Shown here one piece after another: positions 10,051-19,287 of a stretch of DNA of 64,000 bases. How positions within the stretch are numbered: the first letter of the stretch is position 1; every line of letters begins with the position of its first letter. This DNA is from Deltaproteobacteria bacterium (GTDB lineage: Bacteria > Myxococcota_A > UBA796 > UBA2385). The notes beneath the pieces are model-generated. The model was not told where the DNA came from. It ran no database searches and saw only the letters and a program-made list of their open reading frames with translations. The translations under genes were made by a program, and so were the position numbers. The DNA lies in NCBI GenBank assembly GCA_018401435.1, contig JAGYJW010000001.1:62001-126000 (forward strand), written 5' to 3'.

Positions 10051-12048
10051 TCAATGACCGCCGCTCAACACCAGGTTGTTGATGGCGGCCACGATGACGC
10101 CGATGATGCTGACACCGGCGATGATGCCGGCGCTGACCGGCACGAGGTAGTCCTCGGCCGACTGCTTGTCGCGCTGCGTCCAGACATGGGCGATGATCGC
10201 CCCCGCCAGCATGGACAGCGGGTACTGGAAGGGCAGGATGAAGCCCAGGCCCAGGCCCGTGGCGCTGGGCAGCCACTTCTTGGCCTTGGGCATCACCTGC
10301 TCCAAGACCACCAGCACCGCGCCCACGGCCAGGCCGACGGCGATGGCCTGCTGGTGCATGGGGTGCATGCTGCCGATGCCGTCGCGAAAGACCTCGGCCA
10401 CGGCCTTCCAGGCCTGGGCCGCGGGGGCAGGAAAGGCGGGCGGCTTGTCGCCCACGCCGGTCAGCGCCGTGGCGTCGGGCACCAGCAGGTAGAAGCCGGT
10501 GACGGTGGCCACCGTGCCGCTGGCGATGCCCATGGCCTGGGCGATGAACTGCCGGCGCGGGTTGGCGCCCAACAGATAGCCGCTCTTCAAGTCGTTGAGC
10601 AGGTCGGCGCTGGACGAGGCCGCCCCGGCGGTGATGCCGGCGGTCATCAAGTTGGCGGTGGCCGATTGCGGGATCAGCACCCCATAGGTGAGCTGCATGA
10701 TCTTGCCCATGGCGCCGGTGGGCGTGATGTCGGATTCGCCGGTGGCGCGGGCGGCCACCAGGGCCAGGGCGAAGGTGAGCACCACCGCAAGAACGCCCAG
10801 CAGGAGCGGAACTTCGAAGAAGATCCAGGCGATGACGATGACGCCGCTGCCGGCCACGAGCATGCCGCCGACGAACCAGCTGTTGGGCACCTCGGTGCGG
10901 GCCACCACGTCCTCGCCGCTCTGGGCCTCGCCCTTTTTCAAGAAGCCCGTGAAGGCGCGCAGGATGGTGCGCCACTGGAAGGCGAAGCCCAGGATGCCGC
11001 CCGCCACCATCATGGGCGCACCCAGCCACAGGCCGACCTCCTTCCAGGCCTTGGCGCCCTTGGTGACGGCGGTGATGGTGTCCCCGCTGGGGTTGACCCA
11101 GGCGGCCTCCAGGCCCAGGGGACCGGCGCCATAGGCGAGGATGATGCCGCCCACGGTCATCCAGATGGCGACCCGCAGGCCCACCAGGGCCCCGGCAGCC
11201 ACCATGACGGGGTTGTTGTCCCAGGTGATGGTCCAGTCGCTGGGCTTCATCGGCACCGGGCTGCCATCGGGGCCGGTCTTGGTCCCCAGGGCCGGCAGCC
11301 AGTCGAAGATGTGGAAGCTGGCGGGCATCAGGGGCTCTTTGCCATCGGCCCCCTGCACCAGGGGCAGCTCCAGGAGGGGCGGGAAGAGGGCGCCCACAAA
11401 GGCCGAGATGGCCAGGGCCTTGGCCTTGCGGGTGGCCTCGGCCCCCGAGGCATAGAGCGACTGCAAGGTGACCGCCGCAGCCAGCCCGCTGGGGAACTTC
11501 AACCGCTCCTGGTTGATCATGTTGCGCTTCATGGGGATGGCCAGCACGGTGCCCAGGATGGCCAGAAAGACCGTCCAGGCCGCCAAGACCGGCCAGGCCA
11601 GGTGCTCACCCTGGGGATTTTCCGGGGTGGCCGACAGGATCAACAAGGCGGCGATCGCCGACACCATGGTGCCGCCGGTGGAGTAGCCCGCGGCCGAGGC
11701 CGTGGACTGCATGCAGTTGTTCTCCAGGATGGACATGGGCGTCTTGGCCACGCCCGTCTTGAGCAGCCCCTGCCACAGCGCATAAGACAGGATGCAGGCG
11801 GTGATCGCCACGCCCAGGTGCCAGCCGGTCTTCAGCCCGATGTAGAGGTTGGTGAAGGCCAGGAAGAAGCCCAGGACCGAGCCCATGAGCACCGCGCGAA
11901 CGGTGAGCTGGGCCACGTCATCGCCCTGGTAGGCGCGCTCATACCACTCCTTCTCGGTCATCTTGGCGACCTGATCCGGCGGGATGGCCAGGGGCTTGCT
12001 GCGCTCGACCTCTTCGGGGGTGCGGGCGGGGGGCTGAAAGAGGGGCAT
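10051..12048 (-). CDS. OPT family oligopeptide/metal transporter
   Basis: 665 residues, the usual size for bacterial OPT proteins, with about 14-16 hydrophobic segments. The N-terminal cytoplasmic part (TEKEWYERAYQGDDVAQLTVR) is followed by TNLYIGLKTGWHLGV and ILENNCMQSTASAAGYSTGG, both characteristic of the OPT superfamily. Members import oligopeptides, siderophore or metal-chelate complexes by proton symport across the inner membrane. It is monocistronic, divergent from the glycerophosphodiesterase operon over a 147-bp gap. The long plus-strand open frame across this gene is antisense shadow. Substrate unknown. Confidence 0.92.
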   Translation of the reverse strand: MPLFQPPARTPEEVERSKPLAIPPDQVAKMTEKEWYERAYQGDDVAQLTVRAVLMGSVLGFFLAFTNLYIGLKTGWHLGVAITACILSYALWQGLLKTGVAKTPMSILENNCMQSTASAAGYSTGGTMVSAIAALLILSATPENPQGEHLAWPVLAAWTVFLAILGTVLAIPMKRNMINQERLKFPSGLAAAVTLQSLYASGAEATRKAKALAISAFVGALFPPLLELPLVQGADGKEPLMPASFHIFDWLPALGTKTGPDGSPVPMKPSDWTITWDNNPVMVAAGALVGLRVAIWMTVGGIILAYGAGPLGLEAAWVNPSGDTITAVTKGAKAWKEVGLWLGAPMMVAGGILGFAFQWRTILRAFTGFLKKGEAQSGEDVVARTEVPNSWFVGGMLVAGSGVIVIAWIFFEVPLLLGVLAVVLTFALALVAARATGESDITPTGAMGKIMQLTYGVLIPQSATANLMTAGITAGAASSSADLLNDLKSGYLLGANPRRQFIAQAMGIASGTVATVTGFYLLVPDATALTGVGDKPPAFPAPAAQAWKAVAEVFRDGIGSMHPMHQQAIAVGLAVGAVLVVLEQVMPKAKKWLPSATGLGLGFILPFQYPLSMLAGAIIAHVWTQRDKQSAEDYLVPVSAGIIAGVSIIGVIVAAINNLVLSGGH

Positions 12049-12150
12049 GTCGACGCTCGCGGGAGGCAGGGCGGAGGGGCCGCAGGGGCCTGGAGGCGCG
12101 CCATCCTACTGCATCCCCGGCAGCCTGGGATCCGAAGGGCAGAGCCGGCG

Positions 12151-12158
12151 GTTAGCCT
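12151..12158 (+). promoter_or_regulatory. Candidate -10 box for the glycerophosphodiesterase operon
   Basis: GTTAGCCT, with TAGCCT about 38 bp upstream of the GTG start at 12196. The identical octamer stands about 34 bp upstream of the FHA regulator start at 31537. Confidence 0.4.
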
Positions 12159-12195
12159 GTGCAGAGCGGGCCCTCCCCCCGCGACCAAGGAGCCC

Positions 12196-13098
12196 GTGCC
12201 CCTCCTCCGCTCCCTCGCGCCCCTGCTGCTGGTTGGCTGCGGCTTCTTGGACGCACCGGGCGACCCCGCCTGGTACGCCCACCGCGGGGGCGCCGCCCTC
12301 TGGCCCGAAAACTCCCGCACCTCGGTGGCGGGCGCCCTGGCCGCGGGCGTGGCCGGCATCGAGGTGGATCTCTTCCTCACGGGGGATCGGGCGCCCGTGC
12401 TGGCCCACGACCCCTACCTCAACCCCACCACCTGCCGCACGGCCGACGACCAGGAGATCACCGATACGGTGTGGTTGATGGAGCACACCCTGGACGAGCT
12501 GGACGCCCTGTGGCGCTGTGGGACCGCGCCGGATCCGGACTTCCCCGACGCCGCGGTCGTGCCCGACACCTTGATGACCTTTGACGAGCTGATTGAGGCC
12601 CTGGCGGACCATCCCGACGTGTCGGTGCAGCTCGACGTCAAGTACACCGAGAATGTCAGCCACGATCCCGAGGTCTTTGCCGCAGAGATCCTGGAGCGCT
12701 GGTGGGCGGCCGACCTGCCCAACTTCATGTTCCTGAGTGGCTTCTCGCGTGAACAATCCCGCGCCTTCCAGGCCCGCGCCCGGCGCGAGGGCCGAGAGGT
12801 CGAGACCTGGCTGACCTGGCCCTACTTTCCCCCCGAAGGCAACGAGGTGTTGCAGGCCATCGGCCGGGAATTCGCGGCCACCGGTGGCTTCTCGGATATG
12901 CTGGCCGCCGGCGAAGACGCCGAGGCCACGGGCTTTGACGTGGCCTGGCAGCTGATGGACCGGCGCATGGTGGAGGCCGCGGCCGACCGCGGCATGGGCG
13001 TGGCCGTGTGGACGGTAAACGACCCAAAGCTGGCGAAGACCCTGAAGAAGTGGCCTGTTGACGTGCTCATCAGCGACTACCCCGGGGGCCCCAAGTGA
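12196..13098 (+). CDS. Lipoprotein glycerophosphodiester phosphodiesterase
   Basis: 300 residues starting at GTG behind AAGGAG. A lipoprotein signal (LLLVGC) places it on an outer or periplasmic membrane face. The GDPD catalytic signature is intact: HRGG...PENS (about 28-38), the acidic pair in GIEVDLFL, and the second His in LAHDPYL. VWTVNDP near the C-terminus is the usual final strand of the TIM barrel. It hydrolyses glycerophosphodiesters to glycerol-3-phosphate and an alcohol. The long frame upstream is antisense to the OPT gene and is not part of this protein. The next gene starts within its stop codon (GTGA). Confidence 0.88.
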   Translation: MPLLRSLAPLLLVGCGFLDAPGDPAWYAHRGGAALWPENSRTSVAGALAAGVAGIEVDLFLTGDRAPVLAHDPYLNPTTCRTADDQEITDTVWLMEHTLDELDALWRCGTAPDPDFPDAAVVPDTLMTFDELIEALADHPDVSVQLDVKYTENVSHDPEVFAAEILERWWAADLPNFMFLSGFSREQSRAFQARARREGREVETWLTWPYFPPEGNEVLQAIGREFAATGGFSDMLAAGEDAEATGFDVAWQLMDRRMVEAAADRGMGVAVWTVNDPKLAKTLKKWPVDVLISDYPGGPK

Positions 13099-13580
13099 TC
13101 GCCCCGATCATGGCCTTTGCCTTGGGTTCTACCCTGGGCGTCGCCCAGGCTGCCGGCTTGCACCTGGACCGGGTCGAGCTGCTGTCCACCGATCCCGGCG
13201 TCTGGGTCAACTACGATCTGCCCGGGGCCGGGCCGCGCTTCACCACCGCCGCCGTGCGCTTTGTCGAGCAGGTGCAGCCGGTGCTGTCGATGCCGGTGGA
13301 CGGCCTCTATGTGGGCCTGTCCTGGTCCAGCCAGTCGGTCAGCTACGAGCGGCCCTTTGGCGACCTGCCCCTGGGTTGGGCCGGCGGCGTGCAGACCCTC
13401 TGGCTGCTGCCCCGGGGCGCCTTTGCCGAGCTGACCGCCGACCTCGGCCCCGTGCGCCTGGGGGCGGGCCTTTCCCTGCTCTCCCAGGCCAGCTGGGCGC
13501 GGCTGTCCGGCTATGACCGCTGGGATCCGCTGCCCGCCTTCACCCTGGGCTGGATCAACCGCCGACACGGCCAGCGATGA
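13095..13580 (+). CDS. Small exported protein, possibly a beta-barrel or beta-rich periplasmic protein
   Basis: 161 residues, unrecognised. It has a Sec-type signal peptide (MIAPIMAFALGSTLGVAQAA, with cleavage after AQA or nearby). The mature part alternates short hydrophobic and polar stretches such as DGLYVGLSWSSQSVSYE and GAFAELTADLGPVRLGAGL, suggesting amphipathic beta strands. The GTG start overlaps the stop of the phosphodiesterase gene (GTGA), and its own stop overlaps the next start (ATGA), so the three genes form one operon. A small outer-membrane barrel is a guess from the pattern alone. Confidence 0.65.
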   Translation: MIAPIMAFALGSTLGVAQAAGLHLDRVELLSTDPGVWVNYDLPGAGPRFTTAAVRFVEQVQPVLSMPVDGLYVGLSWSSQSVSYERPFGDLPLGWAGGVQTLWLLPRGAFAELTADLGPVRLGAGLSLLSQASWARLSGYDRWDPLPAFTLGWINRRHGQR

Positions 13581-14221
13581 GCCCTCGGTGGCTGCTGGTG
13601 GGGGCGATGGGTGCCGAGACCCTGCCCCTGCTGCGGCGCCTGGCCCATCCTCGCCCGCTGGGTGCCCGGCTGCTTTCCGGCCAGCTGGGGGGCCAGCCCG
13701 TCGTGGTGCTGACGGCGGGTGTGGGCCCCGAAAAGGCGCATCGGCGCTGCCTGGACGCCCTGGCGCGGGTGCAGCCGGACCGGGTGCTGTCCTTTGGCAC
13801 CTGTGGTGCCCTGGTGGATGGGCTGGACACCGGCGCAGTGCGAGGGGTGCAGGAGCTGCTGGAGGGCGGCCGGCCGCTGGCCCGGCTGGAGCCCTGGCCC
13901 GGCGTGGCGACGGTGCCGCTCACCACCGAGGCCCGCGCCTGCTGGACCCGGGACCGCCGCATGGCCCTGGCGGCCACCGGCGCCTGGGTGGTGGAGATGG
14001 AGGCCGCAGCCGTCTGGCGGGCCAGCCAGCAGCACCAGCCCGGGCTGCCGGTGCAGGCCCTGAAGGTGGTCTCGGACCAGGCCGGGGCCCAAGCCGCCGA
14101 CCCCATGGCCGACCCGGAGCGCCCCGATCCCCTCACCCTGGCCCGCTTTCAGGCGCGGGCCCTGGACCTGGTGGACCGCCTGCTGCTGCCGGCCCTAATC
14201 GCCGGGCTGGGTCAGGGCTGA
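13577..14221 (+). CDS. Nucleoside phosphorylase / MTA-SAH nucleosidase superfamily protein
   Basis: 214 residues. The phosphorylase superfamily fold is indicated by VLTAGVGPEKA near residue 50, a central FGTCGAL, and the signature VVEMEAAAVWRAS (about 138-150) followed by LKVVSDQAG, where the E-M-E and D residues contact the ribose and purine base. Related proteins cleave 5'-methylthioadenosine, S-adenosylhomocysteine or other nucleosides, and one branch acts in hopanoid synthesis. There are no hopanoid genes here to support that. It is the third gene of an overlapping operon and overlaps the convergent AI-2E-type gene by 27 bp. Confidence 0.75.
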   Translation: MSPRWLLVGAMGAETLPLLRRLAHPRPLGARLLSGQLGGQPVVVLTAGVGPEKAHRRCLDALARVQPDRVLSFGTCGALVDGLDTGAVRGVQELLEGGRPLARLEPWPGVATVPLTTEARACWTRDRRMALAATGAWVVEMEAAAVWRASQQHQPGLPVQALKVVSDQAGAQAADPMADPERPDPLTLARFQARALDLVDRLLLPALIAGLGQG

Positions 14222-15322
14222 GGTGGGCTGGATGACCCGGGTGGGGGCCTCAGGATCCACCGGGATCTCGTTGCCCGGGCCCAGGAGCACCGCCAGCCAC
14301 CGGGTGCCCGCATCCTGCTCCAAGAAGAGCTTGGCCACCACCGTCAGGGGCACGCTGATCAACATGCCCACCGGCCCCCAGATCCATCCCCAGAAGACCA
14401 GCGACAGGAAGACCACCAGCGGGCTGAGGCCCAGGCGACGCCCCATGATGCGGGGTTCGAGGATCGAGCCGATGCCGACGTTGATCGCCACATAGCCCAG
14501 CACCAGCAGCAGGGTCTGGGCCACATCCACCTGGACGAGGCTGAGCAGGGCGGGCGGCAAGGCGGCCACAATCGATCCCACATTGGGGATGAAGTTGAGC
14601 ACAAAGGCCAGAAAGCCCCAGACCACTGGGAAGTCCACGCCCAGCGCCCAGCACAGCAGCCCCGCCAGCAGGCCGGTCGCCATTGAAATGACGGTTTTGA
14701 GGCCGATATATCGCTGAACGGTGCTGACCGAGACCCGCAGGCGGTCGCTGGTGCCCTCGCCAAAGGCGGCGCGCACCTTCTGGGCCATTGCGGTGGATTC
14801 GAGCAGGGCGAAGGCAGTGACGATGATGACCATCAGCAGGTTGGACACCAGGGTGACCACCGCTCCCAGCAGGCCCCGCACCGAATCTGCCACCGCCGAG
14901 GCGCTCAAGACGCCCTCCAGGCGCAGGCGCTCGACCGGTACGCCCCGGGCGCCCAACCAGCCCATCAAGTCGTCCAGCCGCTGGGACAAGGGGGCCTGGT
15001 ATTCCGGCAGCAGCACCGCAAAGCGGGTCAGCGCGTCCCCCAGGTAGGTGCCCAGCCCCGACAGGATGACCGCCAGCAGCAGGATGGTGACCAGGGTGGC
15101 CAGACCGCGGGGAACGCCCAGCGAGATGATGGCCGCGACCACCGGCTGCACCACGATCACGATGAAGCTCGCGATGAGCACCGGCAGCAGGATGGTGGCC
15201 GCCGCCTGCAGACCCGCGATGCCCACCACGGTGGCGATGACCACCACGGCGATGCGGGCGGGGTCGTGGCCAGAGGGCGGCGCGGCAGCCGTCGGACTCG
15301 AAGCAGGAGGCGAGGTGGACAT
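14195..15322 (-). CDS. AI-2E family transporter (PF01594) membrane protein
   Basis: 375 residues with about eight hydrophobic segments, including a paired N-terminal TM hairpin (ATILLPVLIASFIVIVVQPV) and a C-terminal block with NFIPNVGSIVAALPPALLSL and GRRLGLSPLVVFLSLVFWG, both hallmarks of the AI-2E/PerM family. Members include TqsA, linked to autoinducer-2 export, and Na+/H+ antiporters; family membership alone does not settle the substrate. The N-terminal ~20 residues are Ser/Pro/Ala-rich and cytoplasmic. It is convergent with, and overlaps by 27 bp, the nucleoside phosphorylase gene. Confidence 0.88.
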   Translation of the reverse strand: MSTSPPASSPTAAAPPSGHDPARIAVVVIATVVGIAGLQAAATILLPVLIASFIVIVVQPVVAAIISLGVPRGLATLVTILLLAVILSGLGTYLGDALTRFAVLLPEYQAPLSQRLDDLMGWLGARGVPVERLRLEGVLSASAVADSVRGLLGAVVTLVSNLLMVIIVTAFALLESTAMAQKVRAAFGEGTSDRLRVSVSTVQRYIGLKTVISMATGLLAGLLCWALGVDFPVVWGFLAFVLNFIPNVGSIVAALPPALLSLVQVDVAQTLLLVLGYVAINVGIGSILEPRIMGRRLGLSPLVVFLSLVFWGWIWGPVGMLISVPLTVVAKLFLEQDAGTRWLAVLLGPGNEIPVDPEAPTRVIQPTSALTQPGD

Positions 15323-15420
15323 CGCAGCCGGTCTAACCCTCCTGCAGAAGCCAGGTGGCCCAGGGGGCTGAGTGGTTCGATCAGGGCGCGCCCGATTAGC
15401 TGGACCGCGATGGACCGCCC

Positions 15421-16275
15421 GTGAAAGCCCGATCTCTGCGCACCTTCGCCTCGCGGACCCTGGCCGTGCTGCGTCGGGTGGCCCACCGCCTGGGCCCCGA
15501 TGGCCTCAGCCTCGCCTCGGCCGGCGTGGCCTTCTATGCGCTGCTGGCGCTCTTTCCCAGCCTGACGGCCCTGCTCAGCATCTATGGCCTGGTGGCCGAC
15601 CCCGAAGATGTGGCGGCCCAGGTGCGGGGGCTTCAGGCCGTATTTCCCAGCGAGGTCCTGCGGCTGATCGAAGGCCAGCTGGCGCGGGTGGCCGGCGGTA
15701 CGGGCGAGGCCCTCACCCTGGGCGCGCTGCTGTCGCTGGCCTTCACCCTGTGGAGCGCCAACCGCGCGGCCACGGCCTTCATCCAGGCCCTCAACATCGC
15801 CTTTCAGGTGCGCGAGACCCGCAACGTGGTGCGCAAGACCGTCTTGTCCCTCGCCCTCACCCTGTGCAGCATCCTGGGGCTGGCAGCGGCGGTGGCCCTG
15901 GTGGCGGGGGTGCCGGGCGTGATGGCCTTTCTGGGCGCATCGGAGGCCAGCGACCGCCTGCTGCCCATCTTGCGCTGGCCCGTGCTGATGCTGGTCATCT
16001 GCGCCTTCTCGTCGATGCTCTACCGCTGGGGCCCCAACCGGAAGCCCAACCACCGCTACTTCTTTACGGTGGGGGCCGGGGCGGCCGCCCTGATGCAGCT
16101 GGTCGCCAGCTCGGGCTTCTCCTGGTATGTCTCGAGCTTTGGCAACTACAATGAGGTCTATGGGTCGGTGGGTGCCGTCATCGTGGTCATGCTCTGGCTC
16201 TACCTGTCTGCTTTTGCGGTGCTGGTGGGGGCCGAGATTGACTGCGAGCTGGAGGACGACCGCCGCCAGGCCTGA
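15421..16275 (+). CDS. YihY/virulence factor BrkB family membrane protein
   Basis: 284 residues with six hydrophobic segments. The N-terminus GVAFYALLALFPSLTALLSI and the C-terminal SFGNYNEVYGSVGAVIVVML and LYLSAFAVLVGAEI are the conserved YihY/BrkB (PF03631) segments. The family was once annotated as RNase BN, which is incorrect; its true function is unsettled. The GTG start lies 98 bp from the divergent AI-2E-type gene. The SDR gene follows after 37 bp. Confidence 0.9.
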   Translation: MKARSLRTFASRTLAVLRRVAHRLGPDGLSLASAGVAFYALLALFPSLTALLSIYGLVADPEDVAAQVRGLQAVFPSEVLRLIEGQLARVAGGTGEALTLGALLSLAFTLWSANRAATAFIQALNIAFQVRETRNVVRKTVLSLALTLCSILGLAAAVALVAGVPGVMAFLGASEASDRLLPILRWPVLMLVICAFSSMLYRWGPNRKPNHRYFFTVGAGAAALMQLVASSGFSWYVSSFGNYNEVYGSVGAVIVVMLWLYLSAFAVLVGAEIDCELEDDRRQA

Positions 16276-16312
16276 GCCGACGCGATAGCCCTCCCCGATC
16301 AATGGAGCCTCC

Positions 16313-17095
16313 ATGAACCAGCCCCCCCGACAGCAGGGCCAGCACTTCCTGGTCACCGGCGCGGGCACCGGCATCGGCCGGGCCATCGCCACCCGTCTCG
16401 CCGAAGAGGGCGCGGCCTTGTCGCTGGTGGGGCGGCGCGACGCCGCGCTGCAAGACACCGCGGCCGCCTTGCGCGCGCTGGGCGCGCCGGTCTTTGTGGC
16501 CTCGGCCGATATTCGGGATGCGGCCGCCATTCAGGCCGCGGTACAGGCCGCGGTCCAGGCCCAGGGCCTGCTGCGTGGGGTGGTGGCCAACGCGGGCGTG
16601 GGCGGTCCCAACGCGCCGGGCGCCGACGACCGCTTCACCGATCTCGTCCAGACCAACCTCGTGGGCACCTACCACACGTTGCGGGCCTGCCAGGACCAGC
16701 TCGCCGAGGGGCCAGACCCCCGCCACATGGTGGTGGTGGCGTCCATTCTCGGCCGGATCGGGGTGGCGGGCTACACCGGCTATTGCGCCTCCAAGTCGGG
16801 CCTCTTCGGGCTGGTTCGGGCCCTCGCCCAGGAGCTGGCCGCGACGGGCGTACAGGTGAATGCGGTGGCGCCCGGTTGGGTCGAAACCGAGATGGCCTGG
16901 CAAGGTCTGGATGGCATGGCCCAGGCGATGGGCAGCACCCGCGCCCAGGCCTTCGCCGAGGCCATGAAGGCGGTGCCCCTGGGCCGCATGAGCCAGCCGG
17001 CCGAGATCGCCGGCCTGGTGGCCTGGCTGGTCTCGGCCGATGGCCGCGGGGTTACCGGGCAGGGCCTGGATATGAACAATGGAGCGTGGATGTAG
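16313..17095 (+). CDS. Short-chain dehydrogenase/reductase (SDR)
   Basis: 260 residues, the standard classical SDR size. It has the nucleotide-binding TGAGTGIG (about 15-22), VVANAGVGG at the NAG position (about 90), the catalytic Ser in VVVASILGRIG (about 143) and the catalytic YCASK (about 155-159). VNAVAPGWVETEM is the usual PG segment. R45 after the second strand (GRRD) suggests NADP preference. It oxidises or reduces an unidentified alcohol or ketone; it ends in GQGLDMNNGAWM, the typical SDR C-terminus. The start is behind GGAG with a 5-nt spacer. Confidence 0.92.
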   Translation: MNQPPRQQGQHFLVTGAGTGIGRAIATRLAEEGAALSLVGRRDAALQDTAAALRALGAPVFVASADIRDAAAIQAAVQAAVQAQGLLRGVVANAGVGGPNAPGADDRFTDLVQTNLVGTYHTLRACQDQLAEGPDPRHMVVVASILGRIGVAGYTGYCASKSGLFGLVRALAQELAATGVQVNAVAPGWVETEMAWQGLDGMAQAMGSTRAQAFAEAMKAVPLGRMSQPAEIAGLVAWLVSADGRGVTGQGLDMNNGAWM

Positions 17096-17216
17096 GGGCC
17101 GCGGTGGATGGCCGAGGGCTATTCACCGGTTGAGGGGCGACCTGGGCCCGGCGGGTCCCCGCCTCCCTCTCATGCCCTTGCAGCGACCCCTTCCCTCCCA
17201 TGCAAGAGTCTGCCTT

Positions 17217-17657
17217 ATGCGCCGCCTGTCCGCCTCCACCGCCTTGCTGCTGCTGGCCTGCAACGAGTCGCTGCTGGTGGACCACAGCGAGGACGAGGGC
17301 GAGGCCCGCGGCGAGCCGGTGATCGCGGTGGAGCCCGAGAGCCTGGACCTTGGCGCGGCGGTGGCGGTGGGCAGCCCCGATGACGAGCTTGCGGTCAGCG
17401 CCATCCTGCTCATCCGAAATGTGGGCACCGCGACGCTGCTGCTCAAAGACATGGACCTGGAAGACGATGAGGGCTCGTTCACGCTGGGCGCCGTCAGCAG
17501 CCCCTCCATCGCCGTAGACGGCGACATCGAGGTCCAGGTCACCTTCAATCCCCTCACCATCGGCCCCCACGAGGACGCCTTGCGCATCGAGTCCAACGAC
17601 CCCGTCCAAGACGTCGTCGTCGTCGAACTCTTTGGCCGCGGCGTGCCCCCTTCCTGA
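17217..17657 (+). CDS. Small lipoprotein with ASH/choice-of-anchor-D immunoglobulin-like domain
   Basis: 146 residues with a lipoprotein signal (TALLLLAC). The mature part carries one Ig-like domain of the ASPM-SPD2-hydin/choice-of-anchor-D type, shown by PESLDLGAAVAVG, IRNVGTATLLLKDM, VQVTFNPLTIGPHEDALRI and a final VELFGRG. Such domains are repeated in surface proteins of Myxococcota and Planctomycetota, usually as binding or spacer modules. The next gene follows after 22 bp and could be co-transcribed. Confidence 0.8.
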   Translation: MRRLSASTALLLLACNESLLVDHSEDEGEARGEPVIAVEPESLDLGAAVAVGSPDDELAVSAILLIRNVGTATLLLKDMDLEDDEGSFTLGAVSSPSIAVDGDIEVQVTFNPLTIGPHEDALRIESNDPVQDVVVVELFGRGVPPS

Positions 17658-17679
17658 GCCTCCCCGCGGAGACCCGACC

Positions 17680-18543
17680 ATGAAGCCCGACGCTCCCGTC
17701 GCCCTCAGCCGGCGCGGCTTGTTGACCGGCGGCCTCGCCCTGGGGGCAGGCCTGCTGTTGCCCACCCGCCTGTGGGCCCTGGCGCCCAGCCAGCGCCTGC
17801 TGCGCCTGCGTGACCCCGAGAGCGAGCGCGTGCTCAATGACGCCGTCGCCGGCGGTGACTGGTGGGGCGGGGCCTCGGTCTGGCGCTTCTCGGACCAGAA
17901 CTACGACGAGATTCGCCTGCGGCCCCAGAACGACGGCGGCTACCTCACCTTCATCACGGGCGAAGGCAAAGAGGACTTCACCCCCGAACAGGTGGTGACC
18001 ACCGTCTGGAAGCATCAGGACAAGCTGGACAACCACATGGCCGGCTGCGTCATCGCCGAGCCCATGGCCCGCGGCACGGACCCGGTGCTGGGCAACGAGT
18101 ATGTGGACCTCTTCATGCTGGCCGACCTCAGCGTCTTCTACGGCGCCTTCTTCCAGCGCATGTACAAATACGAGCTGCAGGATGGGCGCACCTTGCTGGC
18201 CTTCGAGAAGCTGACCCCCGAAATGGCCGGTGCCGAGGCCTGGCAGCGCTACCAGGCGCTGCGGGGGGCCGCGATTGCCCGCGAGACCGACAAGGGCGAG
18301 CTGCGCAGCATATTCAACAATATCATCGAGGTCACCGACACCTATGGGGTCTTCATCACCGAGCCGGGCAAGCAGCACACGACCCGCATCACGTTGATCG
18401 CCAAGATCGGCTTTGGAGACGGCACCGGCTTCTTTGCCCAGGTGGGCAGCAAGATGCCCCCGGTCATCAAGAGCGGCTTGCGGGCCGGCTTTGACGGATC
18501 CGTCGCCATCGCCCGCAGCGTCAAGTCGGGGCGTTATCGCTAG
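17680..18543 (+). CDS. Tat-exported protein of unknown function
   Basis: 287 residues. The N-terminus LSRRGLLTGGLALGAGLLLP is a classic twin-arginine signal, so the protein is probably exported folded. I do not recognise the mature domain. Noticeable segments are VTTVWKHQDKLDNHMAGCV, YVDLFMLADLSVFYGAFFQR and IFNNIIEVTDTYGVFITE; the C-terminus is basic (SVKSGRYR). It has a strong Shine-Dalgarno (CGGAGA) and follows the small Ig-like lipoprotein closely. No cofactor motif is visible. Confidence 0.75.
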   Translation: MKPDAPVALSRRGLLTGGLALGAGLLLPTRLWALAPSQRLLRLRDPESERVLNDAVAGGDWWGGASVWRFSDQNYDEIRLRPQNDGGYLTFITGEGKEDFTPEQVVTTVWKHQDKLDNHMAGCVIAEPMARGTDPVLGNEYVDLFMLADLSVFYGAFFQRMYKYELQDGRTLLAFEKLTPEMAGAEAWQRYQALRGAAIARETDKGELRSIFNNIIEVTDTYGVFITEPGKQHTTRITLIAKIGFGDGTGFFAQVGSKMPPVIKSGLRAGFDGSVAIARSVKSGRYR

Positions 18544-18559
18544 ATCCGGGAGGCGGGGC

Positions 18560-19287
18560 ATGACCGTCGAATCTGGCCCAAGCCCCTGCCCTTGCCGCCC
18601 ATCGCGCAGGGCCCCGGCTCCGCAGCCAGCAGCCGACCGGCCCCGGTGCCGGCGGCGCCCGCCAGCCGGCGGTGGTGCTGGGCCTGTCGGGAAGCCCGCG
18701 ACCGGCCCCCGCCGAGCGCCGCTCCGCTGCCGGCCCCGACCGCGCCTGCGCTGCCGGGGCCGGTTGGGGGCGCGCGTCCGGCCCCGCTTCAGCAGGCCCA
18801 CCTCACCCTGGGGCTGGCCGAGAAGCAGGTGCTCCAGCCCCCGGTGCGCCCCACGCCCGGTCAGGTCCCCTCCCTTGCGGCCCTGCCGCCCCAAGAGGCG
18901 GCCGCGGCCCTGGTCCAGCAGGCGGCCCTGCAGCTGGCCGAGGGCTTGCGGGCCCTGCCCCCCCCCGAGGGCGAGGAGCGCCGCAGCCTGGCCATCCTGC
19001 GCACCTTCCTGGGCCAGGCGCAGGATCCACGGCCTGCCCGCCGAGCTGCTGCTGCCCGCCACCCTGCGCGAGGCCCGGCAACACCTGGAGGTCCTGCTGC
19101 GCAGCGCGGGGCTGCCGGTGCTCGACCCCAACCTGCCGGGGCTGCGGCGCAACCCCCATGGGGACTGGGCTTGGGTGGCGGAGCTGGGCGGTGCGGCGGC
19201 GGCGCAACCCGGGGCCTGCTGCTGCTGGGCCTGGTGGCCCTGGTGCTGGTGGCGGCGCTGCTGCTCTGGGCGGCGCTTCGCGCCTAA
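18560..19287 (+). pseudogene. Frameshifted gene for a Pro/Ala-rich protein with a C-terminal membrane anchor
   Basis: Protein-like sequence continues across three frames. A likely ATG at 18560 leads into a Pro/Ala-rich region whose coding frame changes near 18600. The frame open from 18592 then carries LTLGLAEKQVLQPPV and a helical segment (AALVQQAALQLAEGLRAL). Around 19025 coding-like sequence moves to the next frame (LPAELLLPATLREARQHLEV, GLRRNPHGDWAWVAELGG). Near 19205 it returns to the first frame for a hydrophobic tail (LLLLGLVALVLVAALLLW) and the stop. Two compensating indels suggest sequencing errors or an early pseudogene. If repaired it would be a tail-anchored protein of roughly 240 residues. 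Function unknown. Confidence 0.5.

Noticed and set aside
10054..13098. 1014-codon open plus-strand frame
   Set aside because: Most of it is antisense to the OPT transporter; low-complexity Gly/His/Gln/Asp composition is typical of shadow frames in high-GC DNA. Only the end from 12196 (GDPD) is real.
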